NCBI GenBank assembly: GCA_007123015.1
Contig: SKSL01000133.1
Location: forward strand, 1 to 14,498
DNA length: 14,498 nt
Reading direction: 5' to 3'
Source: Natronohydrobacter sp.
GTDB lineage: Bacteria; Pseudomonadota; Alphaproteobacteria; Rhodobacterales; Rhodobacteraceae
How positions within the stretch are numbered: the stretch's first letter is position 1; each line of letters begins with the position of its first letter. The notes below the pieces were generated by a model. The model did no database searches and was not told where the DNA came from. It worked only from the letters and a program-made list of their open reading frames with translations. Positions 1 to 6,204 of the stretch are shown in pieces. The position numbers were made by a program, and so were the translations under genes.

Positions 1-1140
1 AAGCCCGTCCTCGGTGATGTCGATGATGTCGATGCGCTGACCGACCGGGGTGCCGCCAAAGCCGATCCCCATCAGTCCGACCGCCATGCGGCCTTCCCAC
101 TCGCCCCAATGCTCGCCAATCAGAAACTCATTCGAGGTCATTCCCTGCGACAGGCCGTTATTGTCCCAGGCGGGCGGCATGGCATCGGGGAAGCTGTCGA
201 AATCGGTCATCGGCATGTATTGGGCGCGCTCGGCCGGGTCCATTGCTTCCATCTGCTCGGGCTCGTAGCCGCAATAGCCGTCCGGACAGTCGCCCCGCCC
301 AGCGCGGTTCGGACGCGGGTCCCAACCGCCATTACCGCCTGCCACAAGGGCTGTGATCTCGTCGGAATGCCACGGCCCGTGTTCGGCTGCTATCGGCTGA
401 CCCGTGACCGGATGAAAGGCAATGCCCTGCACATTGCGGTGGCCGTAAGTGAAAATACGCGGGTCAAACCCTTCGGGCGGGTTGTTGCCCTCTGCCGGAT
501 TGCCATCGCGGTCGATGCGGATCACCTTGCCGCCCAGCGCAGTCGGGCTTTGCGGCACTTCACCGCCATGGATATCACCTGTCGTCAGATACAGGAACCC
601 GTCAGGGCCAAAGCGCACCCGTCCCCCATTATGCGCACCGGGGCCGCCGAAAGGCTGATCAGAGGCTTCTGGCTTATAGGACACATCCTCGATCAGATCG
701 ACGCGGTCGGATACGGAACTCAGATCGTCACTGACCACAAAGCGCATCAGCCGATTGGTGCCAGGGGCCTGCATGCTCGAAGTCGAATAGACATAGATGA
801 AGCGGTTGTCGTCGAATTCCGGGTCGAGCGCGATGCCCATCATCCCCGCCTGCCCCTCGCAGAAGAGGTCATCGGCGGTGACGGCAAAACCTTCGGTGTC
901 TGTCATCCCCAGAAGCGCGTTAGTCTCGCCCGTGGGCAGCAGCACCGACAGACCGCGGCATTTTTCGGTGTAGAACATCGTCCCGTCGGGCATGAAGGCC
1001 ATGTCCCATGGCAGGTCTAGCCCCTCCAGAACCGTCGTGTATTCAAGCTCTGACGCTGCAGAGACCGCGCTTGCGAACCCGAGCGCGCATAAGGAAGTCA
1101 TCAGGCCAGCGACTGGCCTTTTCAGTGTCTTGATGGTCAT
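1..1140 (-). CDS. PQQ-dependent sugar (glucose/sorbosone-type) dehydrogenase, C-terminus beyond window
   Basis: Begins at 1140 on the minus strand and stays open to base 1, giving 380 codons without a stop; the C-terminus is missing. The ATG follows a strong GGGAGGAG ribosome site eight bases away. Residues 1-28 form a Sec signal peptide ending ASAVSA, so the enzyme should be periplasmic. The mature start has the family motif LPWDMAFMPDG. HNGGRVRFGPDG (His170) and GHRNVQG (His234, Arg235) match conserved blades of the soluble glucose/sorbosone dehydrogenase beta-propeller, with EHGP further on. Family members oxidise aldoses or related aldehydes with PQQ and pass electrons to a carrier. The c-type cytochrome encoded 144 bases upstream on the same strand is the obvious acceptor. 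The natural substrate cannot be told. A cysteine-bearing insert (around DCPDGYCGYEPEQ) is less typical. No PQQ biosynthesis genes are visible. Confidence 0.88.
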   Translation of the reverse strand, partial: MTIKTLKRPVAGLMTSLCALGFASAVSAASELEYTTVLEGLDLPWDMAFMPDGTMFYTEKCRGLSVLLPTGETNALLGMTDTEGFAVTADDLFCEGQAGMMGIALDPEFDDNRFIYVYSTSSMQAPGTNRLMRFVVSDDLSSVSDRVDLIEDVSYKPEASDQPFGGPGAHNGGRVRFGPDGFLYLTTGDIHGGEVPQSPTALGGKVIRIDRDGNPAEGNNPPEGFDPRIFTYGHRNVQGIAFHPVTGQPIAAEHGPWHSDEITALVAGGNGGWDPRPNRAGRGDCPDGYCGYEPEQMEAMDPAERAQYMPMTDFDSFPDAMPPAWDNNGLSQGMTSNEFLIGEHWGEWEGRMAVGLMGIGFGGTPVGQRIDIIDITEDGL

Positions 1141-1256
1141 TTTGTCACTCCTCCCAAAGTGTTCCGGCGATTTTTCGGGCGCCGAAGAGGCAAAGTATCA
1201 GAAGGGAATGACGAACCGTCAACCATAAATCAGCTCAGCGATCAACTTTTCAGAAG

Positions 1257-1269
1257 GTGGCTGCGCCAC
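1257..1269 (-). other. Small hairpin between cytochrome and dehydrogenase genes
   Basis: A perfect 5-bp stem with a 3-base loop (GTGGC-GCA-GCCAC read on the minus strand) starts 16 bases past the cytochrome stop. No T-tract follows it, so it is not a convincing intrinsic terminator. It could be an mRNA processing or stabilising hairpin that sets different levels of the two proteins, or it may be chance. Confidence 0.25.
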
Positions 1270-1284
1270 GGCGCGGGTGCCGGG

Positions 1285-1605
1285 TCAGTTGAGCTCGGTC
1301 GCGATATAGGCGGCGAGGGCCGCGATATCCTCGTCCGACAGATCTGCTGCGGGGCCAAACATCAGCATGGAATTCGGCCCGATCCTCTCGCGCGCGCGGT
1401 AACTGTTCAGCCGCTCGGCCAGATGCGCCTCGGATTTGCCGAGCAGTGACGGGAAGCTCGCCATGCCGCGCGCGGCGCGCCCGTGGCATTGTGCGCATTC
1501 GGCAGCGAATTGCGCGGCGGCATCCGGGTCTTCGGCCGCAGCGACCGGTGAATAGACCCCTAACGCAAGAACGAATGCACCGTGCAGAATTGGAAGTCGC
1601 GTCAT
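1285..1605 (-). CDS. Small periplasmic class I cytochrome c
   Basis: Encodes 106 aa. I chose the ATG at 1605 because it follows GGAGGAGA at good spacing and begins a normal signal peptide (residues 1-24, ending PVAAA); the same frame stays open further upstream to 1728 without these signs. The haem site is CAQCH (residues 37-41). Met80 or Met82, in an NSMLMF segment, is the likely sixth ligand. The tail LSDEDIAALAAYIA is the standard C-terminal helix of single-haem class I cytochromes. It probably shuttles electrons in the periplasm, most simply from the PQQ dehydrogenase encoded just downstream to a terminal oxidase. Small cytochromes of this type also serve sulfur and other dehydrogenases, so the pairing rests on gene order. 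Confidence 0.85.
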   Translation of the reverse strand: MTRLPILHGAFVLALGVYSPVAAAEDPDAAAQFAAECAQCHGRAARGMASFPSLLGKSEAHLAERLNSYRARERIGPNSMLMFGPAADLSDEDIAALAAYIATELN

Positions 1606-1749
1606 CAGGCTTTCTCCTCCAAACCGACATTCCCCAAGTGGCATGCCGCTTGACGTGAAGTTCGCCTGAATCCGGCCGACTGACAAGCCGACACTTTGGC
1701 GACAGCCTCGCGCCATCTGATCCGGCATTCAGCGTTAGCAACACAACAC
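1606..1749. promoter_or_regulatory. Upstream region of the cytochrome/dehydrogenase unit
   Basis: Non-coding stretch between the LacI-like fragment and the cytochrome start. It holds the cytochrome's ribosome site and the 18-bp palindrome listed separately. No good sigma-70 promoter pair was found by eye on the minus strand, so the exact transcription start is not assigned. Confidence 0.45.
1635..1652. promoter_or_regulatory. 18-bp palindrome, candidate operator
   Basis: CAAGTGGCATGCCGCTTG is an inverted repeat with 8 of 9 base pairs matching; the only break is the T/G pair four bases in from each end of the palindrome. It sits 30-47 bases upstream of the cytochrome ATG, where a bound regulator would overlap the promoter or the early leader. 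Length and symmetry suit a dimeric repressor. The cognate regulator is unknown; the truncated LacI-like gene next door is one candidate for a former partner. Confidence 0.5.
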
Positions 1750-2016
1750 TTAACTCGTCGTTGGATTCGGCGCATCAATCTCAAGAGGTCTTTCGGTAGA
1801 AGCGCGCCGGATCAGCACGGGCAGTGGGGCCAGGGTTGTGAGCGGCCCGCTACCGCCTGCCATTTCGATGATCAGCCGATCAATCGCCTGATGCACCATG
1901 CGGTCGAGCTTGAGATTGAGCGCAGTCAGTTGCGGGCTGGCTTCGCGCTTCATGCGCGCCAAGCTGGCGGCGGCGGCTGTATGGATCTCGTTGATATGGA
2001 GGGCGATCCTGCCCAT
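1750..2016 (-). pseudogene. C-terminal remnant of a LacI-family regulator (88-codon frame)
   Basis: The frame reads as 88 aa, with in-frame stops at both ends. The segment SPQLTALNLKLDRM, then QAIDRLIIEMAGG, then PVLIRRAST, follows the order and spacing of the LacI-family C-terminus (usual pattern PpLTtv..pLdeM...A...L...i.gg...LivRaST). The DNA-binding headpiece and most of the effector domain, about 250 residues, are absent; the space upstream is taken by the LysR gene, whose stop lies 42 bases before this ATG. A GGCAGGG stretch before the ATG could act as a weak ribosome site, so a short translated peptide is possible. The resemblance was judged by eye; an unrelated small hypothetical protein is the alternative. 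Confidence 0.45.
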
Positions 2017-2058
2017 CGCTGTACCCTGCCTGTGCGTCCGGGGGCCCGCCTATGCGGC

Positions 2059-2961
2059 CTAGCACCCCAGCGCCGCCAAGGCTGCCGATATTTCACGCAC
2101 GACAAGGCCTGTGGCATCGCCCAGATTATTGCCCCGGCAGATCGAGATGCTCAAGGTTTCGGTCAAGCGCCGATTTGCAAGCGGTCTGAAGCAAAGCCTA
2201 CCCGCTTCGACATCGCTGCAAACATCCGGCCAGGTCAGGAAACCGAGCCCGGCCCCCTGTCGCAAGAAGGTCAGAAGCGCCGTGATCGAATTTGAGCTGA
2301 TCTGCACGCGCGGATTGAGCCGCTCGCTCAAAATCTCGGCCAGCAGGCGCGTATGCATCGAAAGGGCCGATGAAGGCAGGCAGAGCGGGTATTTCAACGC
2401 ATCCGACAAAGCCAGCGGCCCTTCGCCCTGCAGCGGCAAAGAGGGGGCAAAGACAGCGCCCAAGTGATATTCCTGTGTTTCCACCACCACCAGGCGCGAC
2501 AGGCGTGGCATGTTGAAGGCCACGATCATGTCCAGTTCCAGTGCCTCGGCTTGCGGGATGATCTCGCCGGTGCTGCCAACGGCCAGTTCAAGTTCGACCT
2601 GTCCGAATATGGCTTCTAACCGCTTGGTCATGGGCGGGATGAGAGTGGGAACAAGCCCCTCCATGACCCCCAGTCGCAAGCGCAGATCCGTGGACTTGTT
2701 GGCCTGATGCAGGCGCTTTGAAAGCGCGGCATCCGAGGCCATCCAGCGTAGGGCCTCATCGCGCAGCGCGGCACCCGCTGGCGTCAGCGCAACACCATTT
2801 GCACTGCGCACCAAGAGCGGCGTGTCATAGCTGCGTTCCAGCATTTGTAACTGCCGCGAAAGCGCCGGGGCGGAAATATTGAGCCGTTCCGCCGCTGCAC
2901 GGATAGAGTCGGACTGTGACACGACAAGAAAGGATCTGATTTCACGCGAGAAAGAGGACAT
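2059..2961 (-). CDS. LysR-type transcriptional regulator
   Basis: Encodes 300 aa, the usual LysR length, from the ATG at 2961; the frame continues upstream to 3225 but that part overlaps the divergent deaminase and lacks LysR-like sequence. Residues 6-65 form the winged helix-turn-helix, with the recognition region SIRAAAERLNISAPALSRQ (19-37) and the following LTPAGAAL. The rest is the effector-binding domain (for example LRLGVMEGLVPTLIPPM and the late GAGLGFL). There is no clear ribosome site before the ATG, so translation may be weak or leaderless. Divergent placement, 105 bases from the deaminase start, is the classic arrangement for a LysR regulator controlling the neighbouring catabolic operon with a pathway compound as inducer. 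The inducer is unknown. Confidence 0.9.
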   Translation of the reverse strand: MSSFSREIRSFLVVSQSDSIRAAAERLNISAPALSRQLQMLERSYDTPLLVRSANGVALTPAGAALRDEALRWMASDAALSKRLHQANKSTDLRLRLGVMEGLVPTLIPPMTKRLEAIFGQVELELAVGSTGEIIPQAEALELDMIVAFNMPRLSRLVVVETQEYHLGAVFAPSLPLQGEGPLALSDALKYPLCLPSSALSMHTRLLAEILSERLNPRVQISSNSITALLTFLRQGAGLGFLTWPDVCSDVEAGRLCFRPLANRRLTETLSISICRGNNLGDATGLVVREISAALAALGC

Positions 2962-3066
2962 GAAGTGAGTGTAAGGTTTTTTGCAACGCCATGTAAATTT
3001 CTTTCTTCTTTTTGAAACACTCGAATCATGGCTAAGCTTCTCTGCAACGCAGCAAAGGAGCCGCAC
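2962..3066. promoter_or_regulatory. Divergent LysR/deaminase control region
   Basis: 105 non-coding bases between the two divergent starts. TTGCA-N6-TGTAA (2981-2996) is an inverted repeat with one mismatch, near the LysR-box form (T-N12-A here rather than T-N11-A). The octamer TGCAACGC occurs at 2982-2989 and again at 3043-3050; the second copy lies in CTGCAACGCAG, a perfect 4-bp inverted repeat just before the deaminase ribosome site. A weak -35-like TTGAAA lies at 3012-3017. Binding by the adjacent LysR protein is inferred. Confidence 0.5.
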
Positions 3067-3537
3067 TTGCCTGACGATATCGCCCTTCTTCGTGAATCCC
3101 TGCGCGCCGGGGTCGCCGCGCGCGCTGCTGGAAATCACCCCTTTGGTGCCGTTCTGGCCGATGCGGATGGCACTGTGCTGATGACGATGGGAAACGCATG
3201 GCTGACCGACAGGGGCCCTGGCCATGCCGAAACCAATCTTGCCCGCGAAGCTGCAAAGACCTATGAGCCGGAATTCCTCGCCAACTGCACGCTTTACACG
3301 GCCTTTGAGCCCTGCTCGATGTGTTCGGGCACCATCTACTGGGCCGGGATTGGCCGCGTGGTCTTCGGTGTGACCGAAGCGCGCCTGTTGGAATTGACCG
3401 GCGACAATCCAGAAAACCCCACCATGTCGCTATCCTGCCGCGACGTGCTGGCCGCCGGTCAGCGCCATGTACAGGTCGACGGGCCGTTTCCCGAACTCGA
3501 GGACGAAATCATCCGCACGCATGACGGGTTTTGGTGA
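3067..3537 (+). CDS. Small zinc-dependent nucleobase/nucleoside deaminase (guanine/cytosine deaminase type)
   Basis: Encodes 156 aa from a TTG start, preceded by AAAGGAG with six bases between. The in-frame ATG at 3028 has no ribosome site and would add 13 unconserved residues. The protein belongs to the cytidine-deaminase-like fold: NHPFGAVL near the N-terminus, HAE (the zinc His and proton-shuttle Glu), then FEPCSMCSG with the two zinc cysteines (PCxxC) and a YWA segment as in small bacterial guanine deaminases. Such enzymes convert an exocyclic amino group on a purine or pyrimidine base to oxo, releasing ammonia in the cytoplasm. The length matches Bacillus-type GuaD, but substrate cannot be fixed: cytosine, guanine or a modified base are all possible. 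tRNA adenosine deaminase TadA is less likely given the catabolic setting. It is the first gene of the putative nine-gene operon. Confidence 0.85.
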   Translation: MPDDIALLRESLRAGVAARAAGNHPFGAVLADADGTVLMTMGNAWLTDRGPGHAETNLAREAAKTYEPEFLANCTLYTAFEPCSMCSGTIYWAGIGRVVFGVTEARLLELTGDNPENPTMSLSCRDVLAAGQRHVQVDGPFPELEDEIIRTHDGFW

Positions 3538-3582
3538 TCTCGGATCCTGCTTTTTTCTCTGCTCCAGAAAGGACTCACAACA

Positions 3583-4575
3583 ATGCCTAAATCTCTGCCA
3601 ATGCTTGCCTCGGCGGCCCTTATCGCTTCTGTTGCACTGCCTGCCATGGCGATGGACAAGATCACCTTCCAGCTTGATTGGCTGCCCGGTGGTGACAAAT
3701 CGGCGATCTATGTCTGCATGCATCACGGTTTCTGCGCCGATGCAGGCATCGAGGTCTCGCTGGAACCAGGGCGCGGCTCGTCCGAGGCGATTACCAAGCT
3801 CGCGACGGGCACCTCCGACATCGGTCTGGCCGGGATCGAGGCGCTGATGGCCGCGCGCGCGAATGAAGATGTGCCCGTCACGGCTGTGATGAATGTCTTC
3901 AACATGGGGCCTCATGCGTTCTACACGATCGCAGATACGGGCATCACGACATTGGCCGATGTGCGGGGCCGTTCGGTTGCAACCTCGCCCTTCACGTCGT
4001 CCAATGTGTTCCTGCCGCTGGTTCTGGAAGAAAACGGGATGACAGAAGATGATATCTCGCTGACCCGCTCCGATCCTGGCGCACTCGGACCGCTTTTGAT
4101 GACGGGCCAGAGCGATGCGATCATCGCCTGGCTTACGGATGTGTCGCGCTATCAGGGGCAGGCGCGTGAGGCGGGTAAGGAGTTGGTGATCCTGCCTTGG
4201 GCCGATGCCGGGCTGGAGCTGTATTCCGCCTCGCTTGTCGCGGCCGACAGCTTCCTTGCGGAGCGCCCCGAAGTCGCGACCCGCTTCGTCGCGGCCTTCA
4301 AGCAATCGCTGGAATTCGCCTATTCCGACCCGCAGGCCGCCGCCGACGCTGTGGCCGCAATCGTGCCTGAACTCTCTGCCGAGGATGTGAAAGGTTCCTG
4401 GCTCGATGCCTCAGTGCTCGCCTTCAACGAATTGACCGAGAAATACGGCCTGGGCAGCTTCAACCCTGACCGGCTTGCGGCCACATGGACGCGCGTGGCA
4501 GCAGCGCAAGGTCTCGACCCGGATGCACTTGATCCCGAGAGCATCGTTGATCGCAGCTTCATGCCGCAGGACTAG
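3583..4575 (+). CDS. ABC transporter periplasmic binding protein, NMT1/THI5-like (SsuA/ThiY type)
   Basis: Encodes 330 aa. A Sec signal peptide covers residues 1-23 (ending ALPAMA). The mature start ITFQLDWLPGGDKSAIYV and the region LEPGRGSSEAITKLATGTSDIGLAG are characteristic of the NMT1/THI5-like family, which includes the formyl-aminopyrimidine binder ThiY and several taurine, sulfonate and riboflavin binders. It should capture a small, probably heterocyclic, solute in the periplasm and hand it to the ATPase/permease pair encoded next (4-base gap to the ATPase). The start follows AAAGGA nine bases upstream, 45 bases after the deaminase stop. Association with nucleobase deaminases favours a pyrimidine- or purine-like ligand, but this is inference. 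No thiamine genes are nearby. Confidence 0.88.
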   Translation: MPKSLPMLASAALIASVALPAMAMDKITFQLDWLPGGDKSAIYVCMHHGFCADAGIEVSLEPGRGSSEAITKLATGTSDIGLAGIEALMAARANEDVPVTAVMNVFNMGPHAFYTIADTGITTLADVRGRSVATSPFTSSNVFLPLVLEENGMTEDDISLTRSDPGALGPLLMTGQSDAIIAWLTDVSRYQGQAREAGKELVILPWADAGLELYSASLVAADSFLAERPEVATRFVAAFKQSLEFAYSDPQAAADAVAAIVPELSAEDVKGSWLDASVLAFNELTEKYGLGSFNPDRLAATWTRVAAAQGLDPDALDPESIVDRSFMPQD

Positions 4576-4579
4576 GCTG

Positions 4580-5362
4580 ATGCCCGTTGCCCAGAACGCC
4601 ATTGACTTTCGCGCTGTCGGTCAGGTTTTCGCAACCGAGAGCGGTCCGCTGACCGCGCTCGATGCGGTCGACCTTTCCATCGCGCAGCACGAGTTTGTCG
4701 CCGTTCTGGGGCCATCGGGCTGCGGCAAATCCACGCTTTTGCGCCTGACTGCCGGGCTGATGCTGCCGAGCGAAGGCGCCGTGTCGGTCTTTCGCCAACC
4801 GGTCACCCGCCCGCGTGATGATGTGGGCATCGTCTTTCAGCAAGCGACCCTCCTGCCCTGGGCGAGTGTGCTTGACAATGTGACCTTTCCGGCGAAACAC
4901 AAGCGCGGGCGGGTCAGCGCGATGGATCGCGACCGCGCCGCCGAGGTGATCGCGGCGGTAGGTCTCAAAGGGTTCGAGGCGCGGCTTCCGGCGGAACTCT
5001 CGGGCGGCATGCAGCAGCGCGTGGGCATCGCGCGCGCGCTGTTTCTCAACCCCGATATCCTGTTGATGGATGAACCTTTCTCGGCGCTCGACGCCTTGAC
5101 GCGCGATGCGATGGGGTTCGAGTTGCTCAAGCTCTGGCAGGCCAGCCCCAAGACCGTGATGTTCATCACGCATTCCATCCCCGAGGCCGTGCTGCTCGCC
5201 GACCGCGTGATCGTCATGAGCGCGCGGCCCGGTCGCATCATCGCCGATATACCCGTGCCGCTGGGCCGACCGCGTGACGAAACCGCCCTGCGTGCCCCCG
5301 AAGTTCAGGATTTTGCAGCCCATCTACGGGATCTGCTGATCGCGAAGGAGGCTGCCCAATGA
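4580..5362 (+). CDS. ABC transporter ATP-binding protein, nitrate/sulfonate/taurine class (SsuB/TauB-like)
   Basis: Encodes 260 aa from the ATG at 4580, four bases after the binding-protein stop; the frame is open further upstream but that part lies inside the preceding gene. All nucleotide-binding motifs are present: Walker A GPSGCGKST (44-52), Q-loop FQQATLLPW, signature LSGGMQQ (140-146), Walker B ILLMDEP with Asp164-Glu165, and the switch histidine His198 (FITHS). The PARPGRI-type C-terminal stretch (MSARPGRI) is typical of the SsuB/TauB branch. It energises import through the permease encoded immediately downstream, whose start codon overlaps this gene's stop by four bases. Confidence 0.92.
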   Translation: MPVAQNAIDFRAVGQVFATESGPLTALDAVDLSIAQHEFVAVLGPSGCGKSTLLRLTAGLMLPSEGAVSVFRQPVTRPRDDVGIVFQQATLLPWASVLDNVTFPAKHKRGRVSAMDRDRAAEVIAAVGLKGFEARLPAELSGGMQQRVGIARALFLNPDILLMDEPFSALDALTRDAMGFELLKLWQASPKTVMFITHSIPEAVLLADRVIVMSARPGRIIADIPVPLGRPRDETALRAPEVQDFAAHLRDLLIAKEAAQ

Positions 5363-6204
5363 GTGCCAAGGCCGATCCGGACCTGAAAGCTGTCACAGGA
5401 TCCCTAACGCGCAAGGCCCCCAGTTTGCCGCTGACCGAGCGGCTGATCGCCATGCCCGTTGTTCTGCCCTTGCTGACCTTCGCTGTGATCCTTGTGCTCT
5501 GGGAAAGCGCGACGCGGGTCTTTGCGATCCCATCTTTCATCCTGCCCGCGCCAACCCGGATTATCGAGGGTTTCAGCGCTGTCCCGCCCGCGCGCTGGGG
5601 CGCCCATGTCTGGGCTACGCTACGCGTCGCGCTGATCGGCTATCTGGTGGCGATTGTCGTCTCATTGCCCATTGCAGTAGGGTTGGCAAAATCGCGGCTT
5701 ATGTCACGGGCGTTCTACCCGCTCTTGGTGGTGATCCAGTCAGTCCCCGTCGTGGCCGTCGCCCCGATTATCATCGTGGTGCTGGGCACAGATGACGCGC
5801 CGCGCGTGGTCATCACCTTCATGATCGCCTTTTTCCCGCTGGTCGTCTCGATGACGACGGGGCTTATGGCCACGCCGCCTGAATTGATCGAGCTGTCCCG
5901 CAGCCTCCGCGCGCCGCAATATCGTGAGATCACGCAGATAAGGTTGCCCTATGCCATTCCCTATATCTTCTCGGGGCTGAAAATATCGGTCACGCTGGCC
6001 GTCATCGGGGCCGTGGTTGCCGAATTCGTCGCAGCGGATGTGGGCATCGGTTTCTTCATCCAGTTCTCGACCTCGATGTTCCGGCTGCCGCAAGCCTGGG
6101 CGGGGCTGGTGGTGCTGGTCGCCATGTCGCTCCTGCTGTTTCAGGCCGTCAGCCTGGCGCAGCGTGTGTTCTTTCCATGGTCTTTGCCGAAGGAACGCCG
6201 CTGA
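5359..6204 (+). CDS. ABC transporter permease, SsuC/ThiX-like
   Basis: Encodes 281 aa with about six hydrophobic segments (for example VVLPLLTFAVILVLW, VALIGYLVAIVVSLPIAVG, FYPLLVVIQSVPVVAVAPII, ISVTLAVIGAVVAEFV and the last near LVVLVAMSLLLF). The cytoplasmic EAA-type loop that docks to the ATPase begins near residue 175 (ELIELSRSLRAPQYREITQI, then RLPYAIPYIFSGLKIS). It overlaps the ATPase gene in an ATGA junction, and AAGGAGG lies at proper distance before the ATG. It forms the membrane channel of the importer, probably as a homodimer since only one permease gene is present. The stop overlaps the next start by one base. Confidence 0.92.
   Translation: MSAKADPDLKAVTGSLTRKAPSLPLTERLIAMPVVLPLLTFAVILVLWESATRVFAIPSFILPAPTRIIEGFSAVPPARWGAHVWATLRVALIGYLVAIVVSLPIAVGLAKSRLMSRAFYPLLVVIQSVPVVAVAPIIIVVLGTDDAPRVVITFMIAFFPLVVSMTTGLMATPPELIELSRSLRAPQYREITQIRLPYAIPYIFSGLKISVTLAVIGAVVAEFVAADVGIGFFIQFSTSMFRLPQAWAGLVVLVAMSLLLFQAVSLAQRVFFPWSLPKERR

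Noticed and set aside
109..1020. Long plus-strand open frame (303 codons) over the left edge
   Set aside because: It is antisense to the PQQ dehydrogenase, whose minus-strand frame has a signal peptide, a ribosome site and family motifs; the plus-strand translation resembles nothing.
1174..1186. TTCGG-GCG-CCGAA hairpin before the PQQ dehydrogenase
   Set aside because: Five-bp stem in GC-rich spacer; T-run is on the wrong side for the minus-strand transcript, and nothing else supports a function.
2962..3225. N-terminal extension of the LysR frame
   Set aside because: It runs through the divergent deaminase gene, has no LysR homology, and the standard LysR start is at 2961.
3538..3582. Possible terminator (T6 run after GATCTCGGATC) or thiamine riboswitch before the NMT1-like binding-protein gene
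   Set aside because: The stem is only four base pairs and the 45-base gap is too short for a TPP riboswitch; no thi-box sequence is visible.
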